Position numbers and translations under genes: made by a program. The notes under the pieces were generated by a model. The model searched no databases, was not told where the DNA came from, and saw nothing but the letters and a program-made list of their open reading frames with translations. From Mytilinidion resinicola (Eukaryota > Ascomycota > Dothideomycetes > Mytilinidiales > Mytilinidiaceae), in NCBI RefSeq assembly GCF_010093595.1, contig NW_022985456.1, positions 456,104-520,103 of the forward strand: a stretch of 64,000 nt of DNA, given 5' to 3'. The first letter of the stretch is position 1. Each line of letters opens with the position of its first letter. Of this stretch, positions 43,434-54,926 are shown in pieces.

Positions 43434-45112
43434 ATCTGATAGTAGTGATGGCAGAAGTGGCAGGCGGGGAAGAGAGGGTCTACAAAGTTGAGATGGTAAC
43501 TATATTCTAATGGCAGGGGAAAGACAGATGCCTGGGAGAACAACGCAGTCCATACCAAGGAAGTAGGTACACGGGTGGCCTGGTTACTTAGTAACAAGGT
43601 CTCATCTTGCGTGAGACGTGCTGGCCTTATGTAACCATGTTTGGTGGCGTGCGGAGATATCTGTAGCTGACGTCCCGTTCCCCGCGCCATAGAACATCAA
43701 TTCCATCCGACGCCGAGGCATGCGCCTTCATATGTTAGTCTCTTCCTCGCAAAGTTGCCTGTTTCGCGACCATCTTCGGCCCTCTGCCTGTAATTTCGGA
43801 CGATCAGGGGACTCGGATGCCCGCAACATGCCTCCCTAGCGTGTCTACAGGGCTATGCCGTAGCCGTACTGTGGGGGTGGGCATAAGGTGGGTTTAGTTC
43901 GCGCTGATGCCAAAACGATGTATTGCAGGCTTCATCTCCAACCACTGCCCATCCCCGCGACCTCTATATCCCATTTGGCATCAGCATTCCGTCCATTTGG
44001 ACCCCTACAATGGCCACTACGCTAAAACCATCAATCATGTCCGACATCTCCGGTCTTCTGCTGTGATAAACCTCGCATGTGGACCCAGGGCTTTCCATCC
44101 CATCGCGCCTACCGACCTCGGGTTACCTAGACATCTCCTCGTGTCGTATCATTAGACCACCAAAACTGCGCAGTCTGGACACTGAATTAAAGCCGACATC
44201 ATGCTCCGACACCATGCCCTTGCGCATATGAAGACTCTTCTTTTCACGACGAATCCCGACAAGAGACAACGCTTATATCAAAAAAATTTATCAGGGTATC
44301 CGAGTAGACTCTCATTTGGCGATTGCCTTTCTAGCAATTGTGGGATCAGACACTCGAGCAATCTGTTCAGTCGGACCAGTTGTAGTTGGGGCTCGTTCAC
44401 CTTTACCATTCCATGTTGAAAGCTATAGCGTGATGTCGATAGGCCAGCGACCGCCTCCTAATGAGCAGCTGCAGCTACTCAGCTCCAAGCTTTCAGATAC
44501 GAAAGTTCGTATCAGAGCTAATGTATTTCTTGAGTAGCATTTTCAATTCTCGACCAGATGCCCTTACCTGGCGCTATCAGTACCTCACTTGCGCGTCTCA
44601 CCATCACGCCTTTCACTAATGTGGCCTTCACTCTAGTATTTAAATCGCATCGGCCGAAATTCATGTTTAGAGTTGGTATAGGTGAAAGATACGGGCAAAG
44701 GTTATGGGCGACATATGAAAAACCCTACGTATGAGTCGACGCCGACGCCGCCGCCGCCGAAAATACTTCTGCCTCCCTTAAAGCCTCTCGAAAATCATGG
44801 TCTTCATCATCGCCGCGTACGGGGTCAAGTACGTCTATGAGATTTCACATACTTTCAGCATCTACGCAGTCACGTGACCTGCCCGTGCGAGATCCCGTGC
44901 GTCGCGTTTCTCCGAACTTCTTCACGCCGAAAAGAAGACTTGGCGACGAATCACACCCTGGATTAGCGCCATTCCGACTCGAAAGTCAGTTCCTGACGCG
45001 AGCTGTCTACAGCTGCTACATTTTCACCGCAATGGCGCTGTCAATACGTATTGTGGCCCTTAGCGTGAGTGCGAACGTTTGAAGCGCGGCGGCCAACTTT
45101 CACCAAAAGAAG
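43434..45112. other. 1.7-kb gene-free stretch
   Basis: Only short frames without similarity. A (GCC)n-like run near 44739-44760 and a TCACGTGACC motif at 44871 are the only notable features. Promoters of the two flanking divergent genes lie here. Confidence 0.45.
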
Positions 45113-46870
45113 ATGGCGGGCGACCTCACTCTTGAGCTTTCCAACAACCTCCTTCTGCCTCTCATGAACATCCTCAGGATCCTTTTCACAGCAACCACCT
45201 ACTTCGACCCACCTATCACCCATTTTGACATCGCTACCGCCCGCCTCGAAGCGTGCAACCCTCCACCTCAACTTCCGCACCGCAACGCGCTTTCTTCGAT
45301 AGAAGATCCTTCGTCCTGCGCCATGGGGAAGAAGGTGAAAAGGGCTGCCGAAGCAGTTGACAAAACCAGACGTGCGACATCATGCAACCATCTACTGCAC
45401 CCTAGCGCTCCCAATATCACCGAAACCTGTCCAGTCTGCGAGCTTCGATCGAAAATGACTCACTGCGCCAAGCGCGAAGCTGAGCTCAAATGTTGGACGC
45501 AACCCTCTGCCAGATACGCTGGATATCGCCGGGGCACGCGAGCCGCCAAACTTGCTGTCATTAGAGAGATCGGCAAGTGCGAAGAGCAGGCAGCGCTGGA
45601 AAAGGAGTGGGAGGACCGTACCCCCGACACCGATCCGCTGAAGTGGCTTCCTGGCGTTCACTCGGCCCAGCTTGCTCTGGCTTTCGCTGATTCCGAAGGA
45701 TACTTCGTCTCCTGGCCGCCGGGCACTGGACAGGATGCGACCAAGCCCAAAATTACCACATCCAAACCTTGGAAATCCAAGAAGAAGGCAATGGTGGTGA
45801 ACCCTACGAGAAAACCCACTAGCAAGATCATACAGGTCACCGAGCAGAACGAGAAGCCAAAGCGCAGGGTGTCTTGGGATCCCGATCAAGAGCATCGCTC
45901 GGAGGACCTCTACCGTAGTCCTGCTTTCTACCACCGGAAATCTACCTGGTATAAGCCGGGTCCTCATGCCACTCGAAGTATGGAAGGATACCAAAACACT
46001 AGCTTCCAGAAGGATCCCACCTACTTCAGCCGTGAAGAAATAGAGGCTCGAAAGGAAGCAGAGAAGCGTTCAGCTTTGACAAGTACAGATGATTCAAATT
46101 CCGAGGGGCCAATCGATGATCTCCTGGACCAGGAAGACGACGACGGTGAGTTGGAAGCGACTACAGCTCAGATGGATAGTGCCACTCTTGAAGATCCCGA
46201 ACTTAGAGAGGCCAACATGACGCTAGAACAGCTGAAAGCCGACTTGAAACGGTTGGAAGAGAAGTTCGGGCCCAGACCGGAGAATTTGGCGGAGAAAACA
46301 CACGGAAGGTGCCAGGAGGAGGACTCAGAAAGCCGAAAACATGCTCCGACCCCTTTGACTATGGAAGCACTGGCCGAGCTCAACGGGAACAAGAAAGGAC
46401 TGATATCCCGATGTAGAGACGACGACCTAGATACTCAGTGCGGCTCGGATAGCTCTCACGACTCGGACAGCGACCGCGACTCGGATGAGGACTTGGACCG
46501 AACGTTATTGGATATAAAAGAGAGCGTTGAATCTCCCCATGACGAATCAGACCCGGATATATACGGCGATATCGTCTCACACCTGCGACAACGAAGCGAC
46601 GACGATCCTCTTGTTGACATCGAAAATGAGACTAGCTACTCGGAACCTTACAAATACAATTGGAGGGTCCCATCCGTAACGCCACGAAGGGCGTCCTCCC
46701 CTCCTCGAGATCTACCTAGGGGAGGCGACCTGGAGGCACTCCACAACACGACTCCGATCCATAACCTGAACCCTAGAGCGCCGTCGTTCTATCCCAATTA
46801 CCAACGCGCGAACACCTTCAGCAGTATGAATGCGTTCGACTACAATTATTGCAACCTTAGGCACTTTTAG
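45113..46870 (+). CDS. Hypothetical acidic protein, no recognised domain
   Basis: This intact frame of 585 codons has no introns. Near residues 91-105 a CNHLLHPS...CPVC pattern suggests a small metal-binding unit. Later come a basic KPWKSKKK stretch, RRVSWDPD, a coiled-coil-like stretch (MTLEQLKADLKRLEEKF), and an acidic serine/aspartate-rich region. The true start may be the later ATG at 45323 (MGKKVKRAAEAV) because the first 70 residues are poorly structured. I do not recognise a family. Length and codon usage argue it is a real, perhaps lineage-restricted, gene. Confidence 0.65.
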   Translation: MAGDLTLELSNNLLLPLMNILRILFTATTYFDPPITHFDIATARLEACNPPPQLPHRNALSSIEDPSSCAMGKKVKRAAEAVDKTRRATSCNHLLHPSAPNITETCPVCELRSKMTHCAKREAELKCWTQPSARYAGYRRGTRAAKLAVIREIGKCEEQAALEKEWEDRTPDTDPLKWLPGVHSAQLALAFADSEGYFVSWPPGTGQDATKPKITTSKPWKSKKKAMVVNPTRKPTSKIIQVTEQNEKPKRRVSWDPDQEHRSEDLYRSPAFYHRKSTWYKPGPHATRSMEGYQNTSFQKDPTYFSREEIEARKEAEKRSALTSTDDSNSEGPIDDLLDQEDDDGELEATTAQMDSATLEDPELREANMTLEQLKADLKRLEEKFGPRPENLAEKTHGRCQEEDSESRKHAPTPLTMEALAELNGNKKGLISRCRDDDLDTQCGSDSSHDSDSDRDSDEDLDRTLLDIKESVESPHDESDPDIYGDIVSHLRQRSDDDPLVDIENETSYSEPYKYNWRVPSVTPRRASSPPRDLPRGGDLEALHNTTPIHNLNPRAPSFYPNYQRANTFSSMNAFDYNYCNLRHF

Positions 46871-47420
46871 GTGAAAGACTATCAATATCTCGTTCTATGC
46901 GGTCAAAATCTGACGGCCAACTGTGGTCATTGGCCTCGCGCTCTCAGCATGTCGTCACGACGCAACGGATGACGAGCAAATCTTATGTCTTCGGTTGATT
47001 GCTTAGCTTCTTTGGTATATGCTACCATAGGTTAGTATGTAGTAATGGAAGCGTCTTGAATCTGAGCTTCGGGAATAGGATCCTGGTTCATCTCAAGCAG
47101 AGCCCTGGGGGCTTCTGCAGTAGTTAGCATTTCTTTAAGGAACATGTTTGAATCGAACATGGCTGTATACTACATACCCTAAATGCAGCTCACTCTACTA
47201 CAATGAATATGTTTACAAGTTTCCAATGCTTAAGTCTGGGTGAAGCCAGTCTCATAGTATAATGCGTGACTAACCTTGGAAGCTGCACCTGAACAAAATT
47301 CGACCAATCAGCTAGCCCCACGCCAAACGACACCTCTACGAAAATTCCTCTCCATCCTCCCAAATCTCACAAAGCTAACGCCAATCTACGAAAGAAAAAA
47401 ACGGTGGATATAATCCGAGC
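46871..47420. other. Intergenic region
   Basis: No gene or repeat recognised. The final 60 bp before 47421 are CT/A-rich, as in fungal promoters. Confidence 0.4.
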
Positions 47421-47959
47421 ATGGCAGAAACCGACGATATCCTCGCCTCCGTACGTAACTTGCTGCATCTCACTTTCCACCGTCATTCCTTTTTACTCTC
47501 CTCGTACTCTCTCTCTCGGGTCCGGTTCCCATCCAATTTGGGCCCCACTCCGCCTCGTTCTCCCCTCTCAATTTCCTTCATTCCTCTCATCTCGCTCGAA
47601 TCTATCTTTCTCAGTTCTCTCCATCTTCCCCGATCTCTGTCCCTTTCTTTCTCCCTTTCACCACGCCTCCTCCTCCCTTCCTTTTCTCACTACCCCCTCC
47701 TCCCCCTCTCGCCCTCTCCCTCCTTCCTCCCAAGCTCATACCCCCGTCACAGCTCCAATCTTCTCTCCGCAACACTCTCGCGACCTTCGGGCCCGAGAGC
47801 GTGCAGTACAAGAGCACAGCGAAAGTCATGGACGAGTACATTGCTCACAAAACTCAATCTCAGCTTTCTACTGCCGTAGGGAAAGGCAAGGAGAAGGAGA
47901 CGCAGGGTCCGATGTTCACGCTGGCGCATCGGCCGAAGACGGTGGGGTGGCGGAAGTAA
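47421..47959 (+). CDS. Small protein of about 78 aa, function unknown
   Basis: Exon 1 at 47421-47450 (MAETDDILAS) and exon 2 at 47753-47959 join in phase 0 across a 302-nt intron with GTACGT donor and CACAG acceptor. The intron is almost pure pyrimidine on this strand. The product has a helical N-terminal half (SLRNTLATFGPESVQYKS) and ends PMFTLAHRPKTVGWRK, which looks like a conserved tail, but I cannot name the family. The G-rich run after the stop (about 47970-48000) is low complexity. Confidence 0.55.
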
Positions 47960-48298
47960 GGGTTCGGATGAGGGAGGGAGGGGGAGGGGGAGGGGGAGGG
48001 GGGAAATGGGGGTTTGAGGTGTGGTTGGGAGATGCCGATGAAAGAAAAGCGAAAGAGCGAGGGCGTGAGGGCGATGGAGTGGGTGTGATGAGCATATCTG
48101 GAGACCGTCATCCGGGTAATGAAGGACGGTATGCGGCTGCAGTGGGGAAAATTCATTGCATTCTTTTCGACTTTGCTGTTTTCACATGCATAGCATTGCG
48201 ATGCGCGGGTTGCTGAACACATCAAATATCAATGGCGGACAGATTCTCGATATCTATATTCCACACCTAACCCTTCGCCAACCTCGCCCCACCCCTCC

Positions 48299-49740
48299 TC
48301 ACTCTAACATAACCCTCATCCCATCTGCCCTCTCCAAAACGGCCTCCTTCTCCACCCCCTCCACCCTCCCAGTGCCCCCATCCGCCCCCAAAAACAGCAC
48401 CGGCACCAAACTATCCGCCCACATCAACCATCCCCCCCTCGCACTCATCCACACCGTCCCCCCAAACGTCACAAACCCCAGCACCCACCGGCAAACCAAT
48501 CCACCACCAACTCACCCTTACATGCACCACCCTCTCCCAGGCTTCTCCCCTGGCCCCCAGCGTCCCATCCCCCGCCCCCGCCGCCTCCCGCATCCTGTTC
48601 CTCATTCGCCGCCGCCACCAGCTCCACCGCACAATCCACGCTCGCCCCCGGGATCCGCACAGCCCGAGTTGCTGAAGTTGCCGTACCAGGAGCCTTGGTA
48701 GAGGGATTGCGTGCTGGCGAGGAAGGAGAGGATGCCGGATTGGAGGTAGGAGCCGTTGAAGTCCTGGCTGAGGGGGTTGGCGAGGCCTTGGAATGCGAGG
48801 GAAGAGAGGCCGTAGGCGTGGGGCGAGAGGCCCCATCCCGAGGTGTTTCAGTTGGGGGAAGGGGGTGAGGGGTGAGGATGTAGACATCCGCGTCGCAGCC
48901 GCCGCATTCGGGGGTCGGGGTGAGGGCGACGTCGCTGGTGAGGCTGGTGCCGAGGACCCAGGTCTGGAGGATTTCTTCGGTGTAGGGGGAGCTTGAGGCG
49001 GTGGTGGTGGGGGCGCGTTTGACGGTGGGTTTGTAGGACTTGATGGACGGGGAGAGAGTGCAGTTGGAGAGGTGTAGGTGATTGCATTGAGGTCGCGGTA
49101 GCTGTTGTTGCCGGTGTCGATTTGCTTCGGATCGACGTTGAGGTACATAGATAGGATGATGATGGGGCCTGGGTCTGAGCCGTCGACGAGGGTTTGGATG
49201 CGGAGCATTTGGCCGTCGATGGGCGAGCCGGCGTAGGATTGGTAGGTTATGTTGAAGGGGTCGCTGGGGCTGTAGAGGCTTGGGAGAGATAGGATCCAGT
49301 CGCCTGTGTCTAAGTTATGGGTTTTCTTCACGAGTGCGGTGGTGTCGGTGCAGGAGGAGCACATCCCGATGCTAGCTGTTGCGTTCCAGGTGAAGTTGCC
49401 GGAGGTACAGATGTAGTGTGGCTCCGCCAACGACTGGCTGGAGCCGGAGTTGAAGAGAGCACTATGCACATTCCCTTTGAGCGCTGGGTGGGCATTCGCC
49501 TCTACTTCTACGTTAGTAAGATAAGGTGTGTATGGCTTCCGGACTCACCGATCCCAAACACGACATTGGAGCCCGTTTCCATGTAGACGGTATCGTTGGC
49601 CACATAGGCCAATTTAGAGGGCGCTAGATCGCTGTTGCTGTAGTATACAACAAGATTTGGATGAGTGGCTCAAAGCCCATGCCTAACAGGATACCAAGAG
49701 CGGCCAGAGATGCGAAGTGTCTACGGATCAATGGATTAGC
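48299..49740 (-). pseudogene. Truncated, frameshifted DUF3176-type membrane protein
   Basis: Read on the minus strand, successive frames give parts of a fungal DUF3176 protein: HFASLAALGILLGM (normally internal), LAYVANDTVYMETGSNVVFGI, an intron near 49505-49549, then NVHSALFNSGSS, CTSGNFTWNATASIGMCSSC, a stretch to YRDLNAIT, then in other frames SNCTLSPSIKSYKP, EEILQTWVLG, and a final transmembrane segment (VLGFVTFGGTVWM). The frame shifts near 49650, 49085, 48600 and 48505 with no intron to explain it, and the usual N-terminal third is absent. It directly abuts the aldo-keto reductase fragment. Confidence 0.75.
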
Positions 49741-49749
49741 AGCAGCTTA

Positions 49750-50155
49750 TCCTCTGTGAGTTCCGAGATCCGTGTCTCCCGCCTTGAACTTCCCGTTCGA
49801 GTCCTTCGGCATCAGCTCCTCGCCTCTTGCAAACGACGCCGCCAATGCATCAGCTAGAGATCGATGTAGTCGACCCTAAGGTCTTTCAGCAACGCATGAG
49901 CCTCCTTCTGCACATCCTTGGGGTAATAGCTATAGTTCTACAACTTAGTCATGATAAAGATATTACTGCGGGGAACGCCGGAGTGCTTAATAGCCGCACT
50001 AACTGCAGGCTCCGTACCGTAGATGCGTACAGTATCAATGTGATGGTAGCCGGCTTTAAGGGCAGCGATGACGGCAGGCTCTTGTGCTTCATTGTCCTGC
50101 CAGGTAGCAAAGCCAATGGCTGGGATGGGAGCGCCAGTGTTTAGTTTCTGGATAG
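49750..50155 (-). pseudogene. Aldo-keto reductase N-terminal fragment
   Basis: The minus-strand frame gives LNTGAPIPAIGFATWQ, AALKAGYHHIDTVRIYGTE (the AKR catalytic Asp/Tyr region), VPRSNIFIMTKL, then a TAG, KDVQKEAHALLKDLRVDYIDL, another TAG, LMHW, a one-base deletion, and EELMPKDSNGKFKAGDTDL. Similarity stops abruptly near 49757, after about 130 codons of a family that is usually near 300. The active-site Lys/His region is present in part, but the cofactor-binding C-terminal half is missing. It is a dead fragment joined to the DUF3176 pseudogene. Confidence 0.85.
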
Positions 50156-51506
50156 TGGGTACTATTCTGACTTAATTTTGTAATTGTGGTAGAAAATGAA
50201 GAGAAGGAAGGTGTTGTACCTACCTCGCCTTCAATTTTCAAATCAACCCAACACTCCCCGCCAGCCCCTTCGTCCCCGAATCAAACATCTCCAAACCCGA
50301 CAGCGGCCTTTCCTTCTCCCCAAATCAAACCCACTTCAACTGTCCCAGACCATCACCGGTCACATTTGGCTCTACATGATCGATAAGGACGCAACCAGTG
50401 GAAAGCTTTGAGTGATGAGAATTGCAGCAAAATCCCTGAGCAATACACTTCCTCTAGGCTTTTCGTACACTTCCCTAGTACCACTTGAGGTCCTTTAGGA
50501 CGCTATGAAAGATCGGAAAAGGACAATATCAACAAGGCTGATAGCTTTTCGGGCCGCCTCAAACGGTGTCGGACTCCTCCTTCATGTTCAATGGAGTCTG
50601 ATCCTAAGTCCGAGCGCAAGACAGGTTAAGGGATACATATAAGATCATGCAAAGAAGACGACGTCTGACTCTTGGAGGCACATCAAGTAAGCCTATAGCA
50701 GAGTTAGAACGGAGTGAATTGTGATATTTCCATTCCTGCTCAAGAGTATGCTTCAAGGGCATGCCTATGCCCATATCGATCCGTTATCAACGAAACAGTA
50801 TCACCGCTCACTCACTCTCGGCGCACGTCTCAGCGTCTCATCATGCCCATCCAACTTATGCACCCGTTCTCATCGGAAACAAGATACCGCCAGAAAGAGA
50901 AAAGGAAAGAAGACATTACCCCGCTGAAATGCAACATCAACAAGTCAAGACGAGGTAATGGCAATAGGTACCTGTACTTGCCCTCATCCAAGAAGAATAC
51001 CAACAACGAACTAGCCGTCGATGGTACGCCGCTCACAAGACCCCAAAACGAGCGCCAAATCCGCTATCCTTATTTCCTATTCCATCCGAGACTCGAACGG
51101 TCTGGTCCAATTGTTCCTCCCTGCAGTTGCAGGTGCCCTTCAAACGCCAAGTGAGAGCCAAATCTAGAAGCGCCGACTCCGGTTGGCTGAACAGCCATCA
51201 AAAGGGATTCGTCTTTTGTCGAGCACTCGATGCTGTTCGAACGGAGTATGTTTTCGACATGTGCAATGCATTGCGTGCGCGCGGCCGTGCTTTTCTCTAA
51301 GTTCTAGCACAAGCGGTCTTACATGGACCATTTTGCTTCATCCACCCTCCTCGCCTTCTCTTTAGTCCTGTCTGATGCACGCGTTGTCGTTCGTCACTCT
51401 CCACGGTAATCGTCACACCACCGCGGCCCCGCTTCTTCTCTCTTTCCCCCCGTGTCCAGATATCAAGGTTCATATGTCGTCAGAAATTTCCCCCTCGTAC
51501 TCTCAC
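50156..51506. other. Gene-free stretch with dispersed repeat copy 3
   Basis: About 50456-50600 resembles the repeat at 7050-7330 and 62724-62925 (GGGCCGCCTCAAACGGTGTC block). The open frames at 50714-51154 and 51183-51605 have no similarity and odd composition. They are probably not genes. Confidence 0.5.
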
Positions 51507-52927
51507 TCACTCGATGAGCGGTTTCCTGACACCTCCAACCATTGCAATGCCAAGTGCTCTCAGTCCGTTCGGCTCGTTAGCTTTGATCACCACGCTGGCG
51601 GGTAGCATAGGATTATCGGGGCTGACGTGTGCGGCGTCCTTGGCAGCCTGCTCGATGGCTTCCATTTCCTCTTTGCAGCCGGCATGATCGAATGGGCAGA
51701 CGACGATGGGTTGGCGGAGGAGAATATCTTTCGCTGAGGACATTTGCGCCTATGTATGTTAGCAAACATGAAGCCTGTCTTTGAGATGGAAAATGAAAGC
51801 GAACTCGCAAACATACCTTTACTGTTAAATAGTACTCAATCTTGTACAGCGAACCTGTTGTCGTAAATCCACTAACAGCGTACATCGGAAATTCTTTCTT
51901 GCCCCGCGGAATGATGCCATCACTATCCCTTAAATCCTTGCCTGGAAACACTAAACCCAGATTTGTGAAATAGCCCGCTTCAGGCATCTTGACATTGACG
52001 GTCTGCGCCGTTTTTGTGAGCGTTTTGACCTTCCGACTAGGTTCGTCCCCCTCGTGGTTGAATATGATTTCCTCGTCTATCCCAATAGTTATCGTTTTAA
52101 TCGTCACCTTCTTCGCTTTCGATAGCCAATCTGGATTTGGGGATAATTTGATATACACAGACACCGGGTCCATGGGTCCGTATGACCATCGCGGTAGAGA
52201 TATACCGAGCGTCACCAAATGGTCTGTCACGCGTTCTGCGCTTTCCGGGCGGTTGTACATGCCAAATGTAGAAAGAGTGTCGTATCGCGATATGGGTACA
52301 GGAAAGGCATATTTTTTCTGCTCCTGCGGTCCTTGTTGTACCGTTACTACCAGCTCGTAGAACGTCTCAGCCGTCCGCGACGGCAGTTGTAGACTTGCGG
52401 GCGGTACCCTTCGGGCTACTTCTTCACCTCCGCGTCCGTATGGTATGAATATCACAAAAGGCAAATCCATGCTCAGCACGCTTTCGCATTCTTTTCCAGC
52501 AGGACACCTGAATAGTAGCATCTCCTTGCCTACAATGTCGGTGATCTCCTTGCGGGGTGCAGCAAGGTGCTTTTTCGTTATAGATTCAGCTGAGGGGTGT
52601 ATAGTCTCGCGACGGTGGAGAGCGATGGTGACGAGTGAGACGAGGACGGGGGCGCTGACACCTTTGTCAGGTCGGATTTCCACTTTGCCTTCTATTCGGG
52701 GCTGCATACATCAGACGTTAGCAAAAGCCATAAAAACTAAGATCATCATCCAGGTCTTATACGTGACGGCTGAAAAGGCGAGGCTATAAGCCCACTATGC
52801 GCCTATAGCGACATCTCCCCTGCAATGTCATAGGAAAAGTCTCACGTACCAGCGTGGCCGAGATTCCCGGGTAGCCGACTAAGAAGTTACTGTTGGGCGG
52901 GCCCGAGACGCGCACAAACGCCGCCAT
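51507..52927 (-). CDS. Arrestin-like protein
   Basis: Exons 52850-52927, 51817-52701 and 51507-51749 (introns of 148 and 67 nt) give 401 aa. The sequence is an arrestin-fold trafficking adaptor: GYPGISATL, RIEGKVEIRP, VSLVTIALHRRET in the N-lobe, then FVIFIPYGRGGEE and RTAETFYELVVTVQ, and a C-lobe with GYFTNLGLVFPGKDLRD and FTTTGSLYKIEYYLTVK. The tail ..EEMEAIEQAAKDAAHV has DNPMLPAS. Fungal alpha-arrestins recruit Rsp5-type ubiquitin ligases to plasma-membrane transporters, but no PPxY motif was seen, so the subgroup is uncertain. Confidence 0.82.
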
Positions 52928-53749
52928 CTTATCGTGCGGCTCTGGGAGGGAGCGGTATACAGTCGTCTTCGGCGCTGGCCTTCCACCGCTCCTGGAACTG
53001 CATGGAACCGCCCGTGTTGCGGTGTGGCCCTCACTACGCACAGAGGCCGGGCAGCACCCAGGTCGAGCAGATTCAGGTGCTTGTGTCGAGTATGCCGCGC
53101 TCTTCAGTACGCTATAGATATTGTTCCGGTTCTTCTGGCCAGGCTCTCGAGCTGTCCAGCCTCGAGCTTGGCGCGCGGGCTGTGGGCGCTCTCGCCGTGG
53201 AAATCGAGTGGCCCTTGGATGAGAGGAGAAACCTCAGAGAAGAAGTAGCGTAAGGGTGGCGGGCGGCTAGGAATGGGGAGGCGTGGGCGGTGGTGAGAGT
53301 ATGGTGAGCGGTGGAGGTCTGTAGGGCTGTGGTGATCGGGGAGGGATCAGCTCTGTGATAGGGCAGCTGTTTCTCAGCAGCGAACGGTGGGGTAGCCGTT
53401 TGGGTACAATGATGCGCTCGGCACCGTGGATGGTGAATTGTGGTGTCCTGAGCAGTGCGGGAATCTCGGGAGCAGCGGTGTCAGTGAGCAGACGGCATAG
53501 GGCTCCGTAGCCGGTGAGGCGCACCGCGGTCTGGCGTGGTGGAGTGGTGGTGGAGGTGGCAGGCAGTTCGGTGGGAGGGCGCAAGGACACGATGTGGGCT
53601 GAAGCTGAAGTTACGGGCTCTTGACGAACCCAGCTGCTGGATTGCTAGACCACATGTCAACGCTCTAAAACTCTACTGCTACGTCAGTGCAAACATCGCC
53701 ATACCACGCCCGCAGCCGTGGTCTACTGCGCTGCCATCCCCGGGTCGCC
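52928..53749. promoter_or_regulatory. Divergent intergenic region arrestin / cyclophilin
   Basis: GC-rich with several long open frames on both strands (for example 53267-53590 minus) that lack similarity. An unrecognised 5' exon of either neighbour is possible. Confidence 0.35.
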
Positions 53750-54631
53750 ATGTCTGTCACGGTACGTCCGCTCTCGCGCCTCGTGCACTACCGCACTCTC
53801 CACCATGGACCAATCCCCCAATACTCCGAACCCGGCTCTCTTCACGTCCTATCACCACCACCCCACCATCTGTCTTTCGCATCCGTCTTTCGCATCCTTA
53901 CAGCACGTAAGCCCAGCTGAGGCGCGACACGACATGTCTTACGAGTGCAAGACCGAAGCAGGCACTTTCCAACATACTCGCAGCTTCATGACGCCAGCCT
54001 GCATTTCCCCAGTACCGTCATCATCATCGTCATCATCATCATCGTCATCATCATCATCATCAAAACCTCAAAACATCTACAACATAGCATCAAGCTTCAT
54101 GAAACCACAAAACTAGACATGTAACTAACCCCCCAACTAACACAGCTCCACACAACCCACGGCGAGCTCAAACTCGAGCTCTTCTGCGAATCCACCCCCA
54201 GCACCTGCGAGAACTTCCTCGCCCTCTGCGCCTCCTCCGCCTACGATGGCTCCGACTTCCACCGCCTCATCCCCGGCTTCATGATCCAAACCGGCTCCCC
54301 CGCCAGCGATCCAAAACACAAAGCGTCGACCTCGATCTACCCGACCCACAACGCCCTCTTCGAAGACGAGATCCGCCCCGCGCTACGGCACAACGCGCGC
54401 GGCATCGTGGCGATGGCGAATAAAGGACCGAATACCAATGGGAGCCAGTTCTTCATTACGTTTGCGCCGGCGCCGCATCTGGATGGGAAGAACACCGTGT
54501 TCGGGAAGGTGATTGAGGGATTTGAGACGCTGGATGCGCTGGAAGGGGTGGAGGTTGATAAGAAAGGAAGACCGAAAGGCACGGCGAGGATAGAGAAGGT
54601 ACAGATACATGCGAATCCGCTTGCTGGATAG
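53750..54631 (+). CDS. Cyclophilin-type peptidyl-prolyl isomerase, PPIL3-like
   Basis: Exon 1 (53750-53761, MSVT) and exon 2 (54146-54631) give 165 aa. LHTTHGELKLELFCE, CENFLALCAS, FHRLIPGFMIQTG, GIVAMANKGPNTNGSQFFIT and HLDGKNTVFGKVIEG show the PPIL3/Cyp10 class of spliceosome-associated cyclophilin. The catalytic arginine in FHR and the Q in SQFFIT are present. The glycine-rich loop usual after GFM.QTGDP (GTG.GG.S.WG) is replaced here by a longer ASDPKHKASTS-like stretch. The 384-nt intron is long for this genome and contains a (TCATCA)n microsatellite at 54017-54063. Confidence 0.92.
54017..54063. repeat. TCA/TCATCG microsatellite in cyclophilin intron
   Basis: About 15 copies of a TCA trinucleotide, interrupted by CGTCA, lie within the intron of the cyclophilin gene. 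Confidence 0.9.
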
Positions 54632-54926
54632 GGTGGATGGAAGGGCACGGCGTCACACATGGGCGGAATTCAGCGTTATGGGGGCGCATATGGAAAAAAG
54701 CAATTGTCACGTAACAGGGAGGTACTAGATGCGATACGTGCTATGTTGACTACGGAAGACGATGTTTTAAAAGAGGGAAAAGGTCAGGAAGGAGGCTCAT
54801 ATACGAGAGGAGACGTGCACCTGGCATGTCGAGACCGCTCCTCCTTCCTTGGCGTTTAAAGAAGAAGCTGGGTCTATAATATGGGGTAGCCTCAAAAATC
54901 TCTGAATAAGGACAAAAGAGACGATT
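54632..54926. other. Convergent intergenic region
   Basis: 3' regions of the cyclophilin and the following minus-strand gene; nothing else seen. Confidence 0.4.

Noticed and set aside
50714..51154. 146-codon plus-strand ORF
   Set aside because: Composition and lack of similarity suggest chance; the frame overlaps two other equally long ones.
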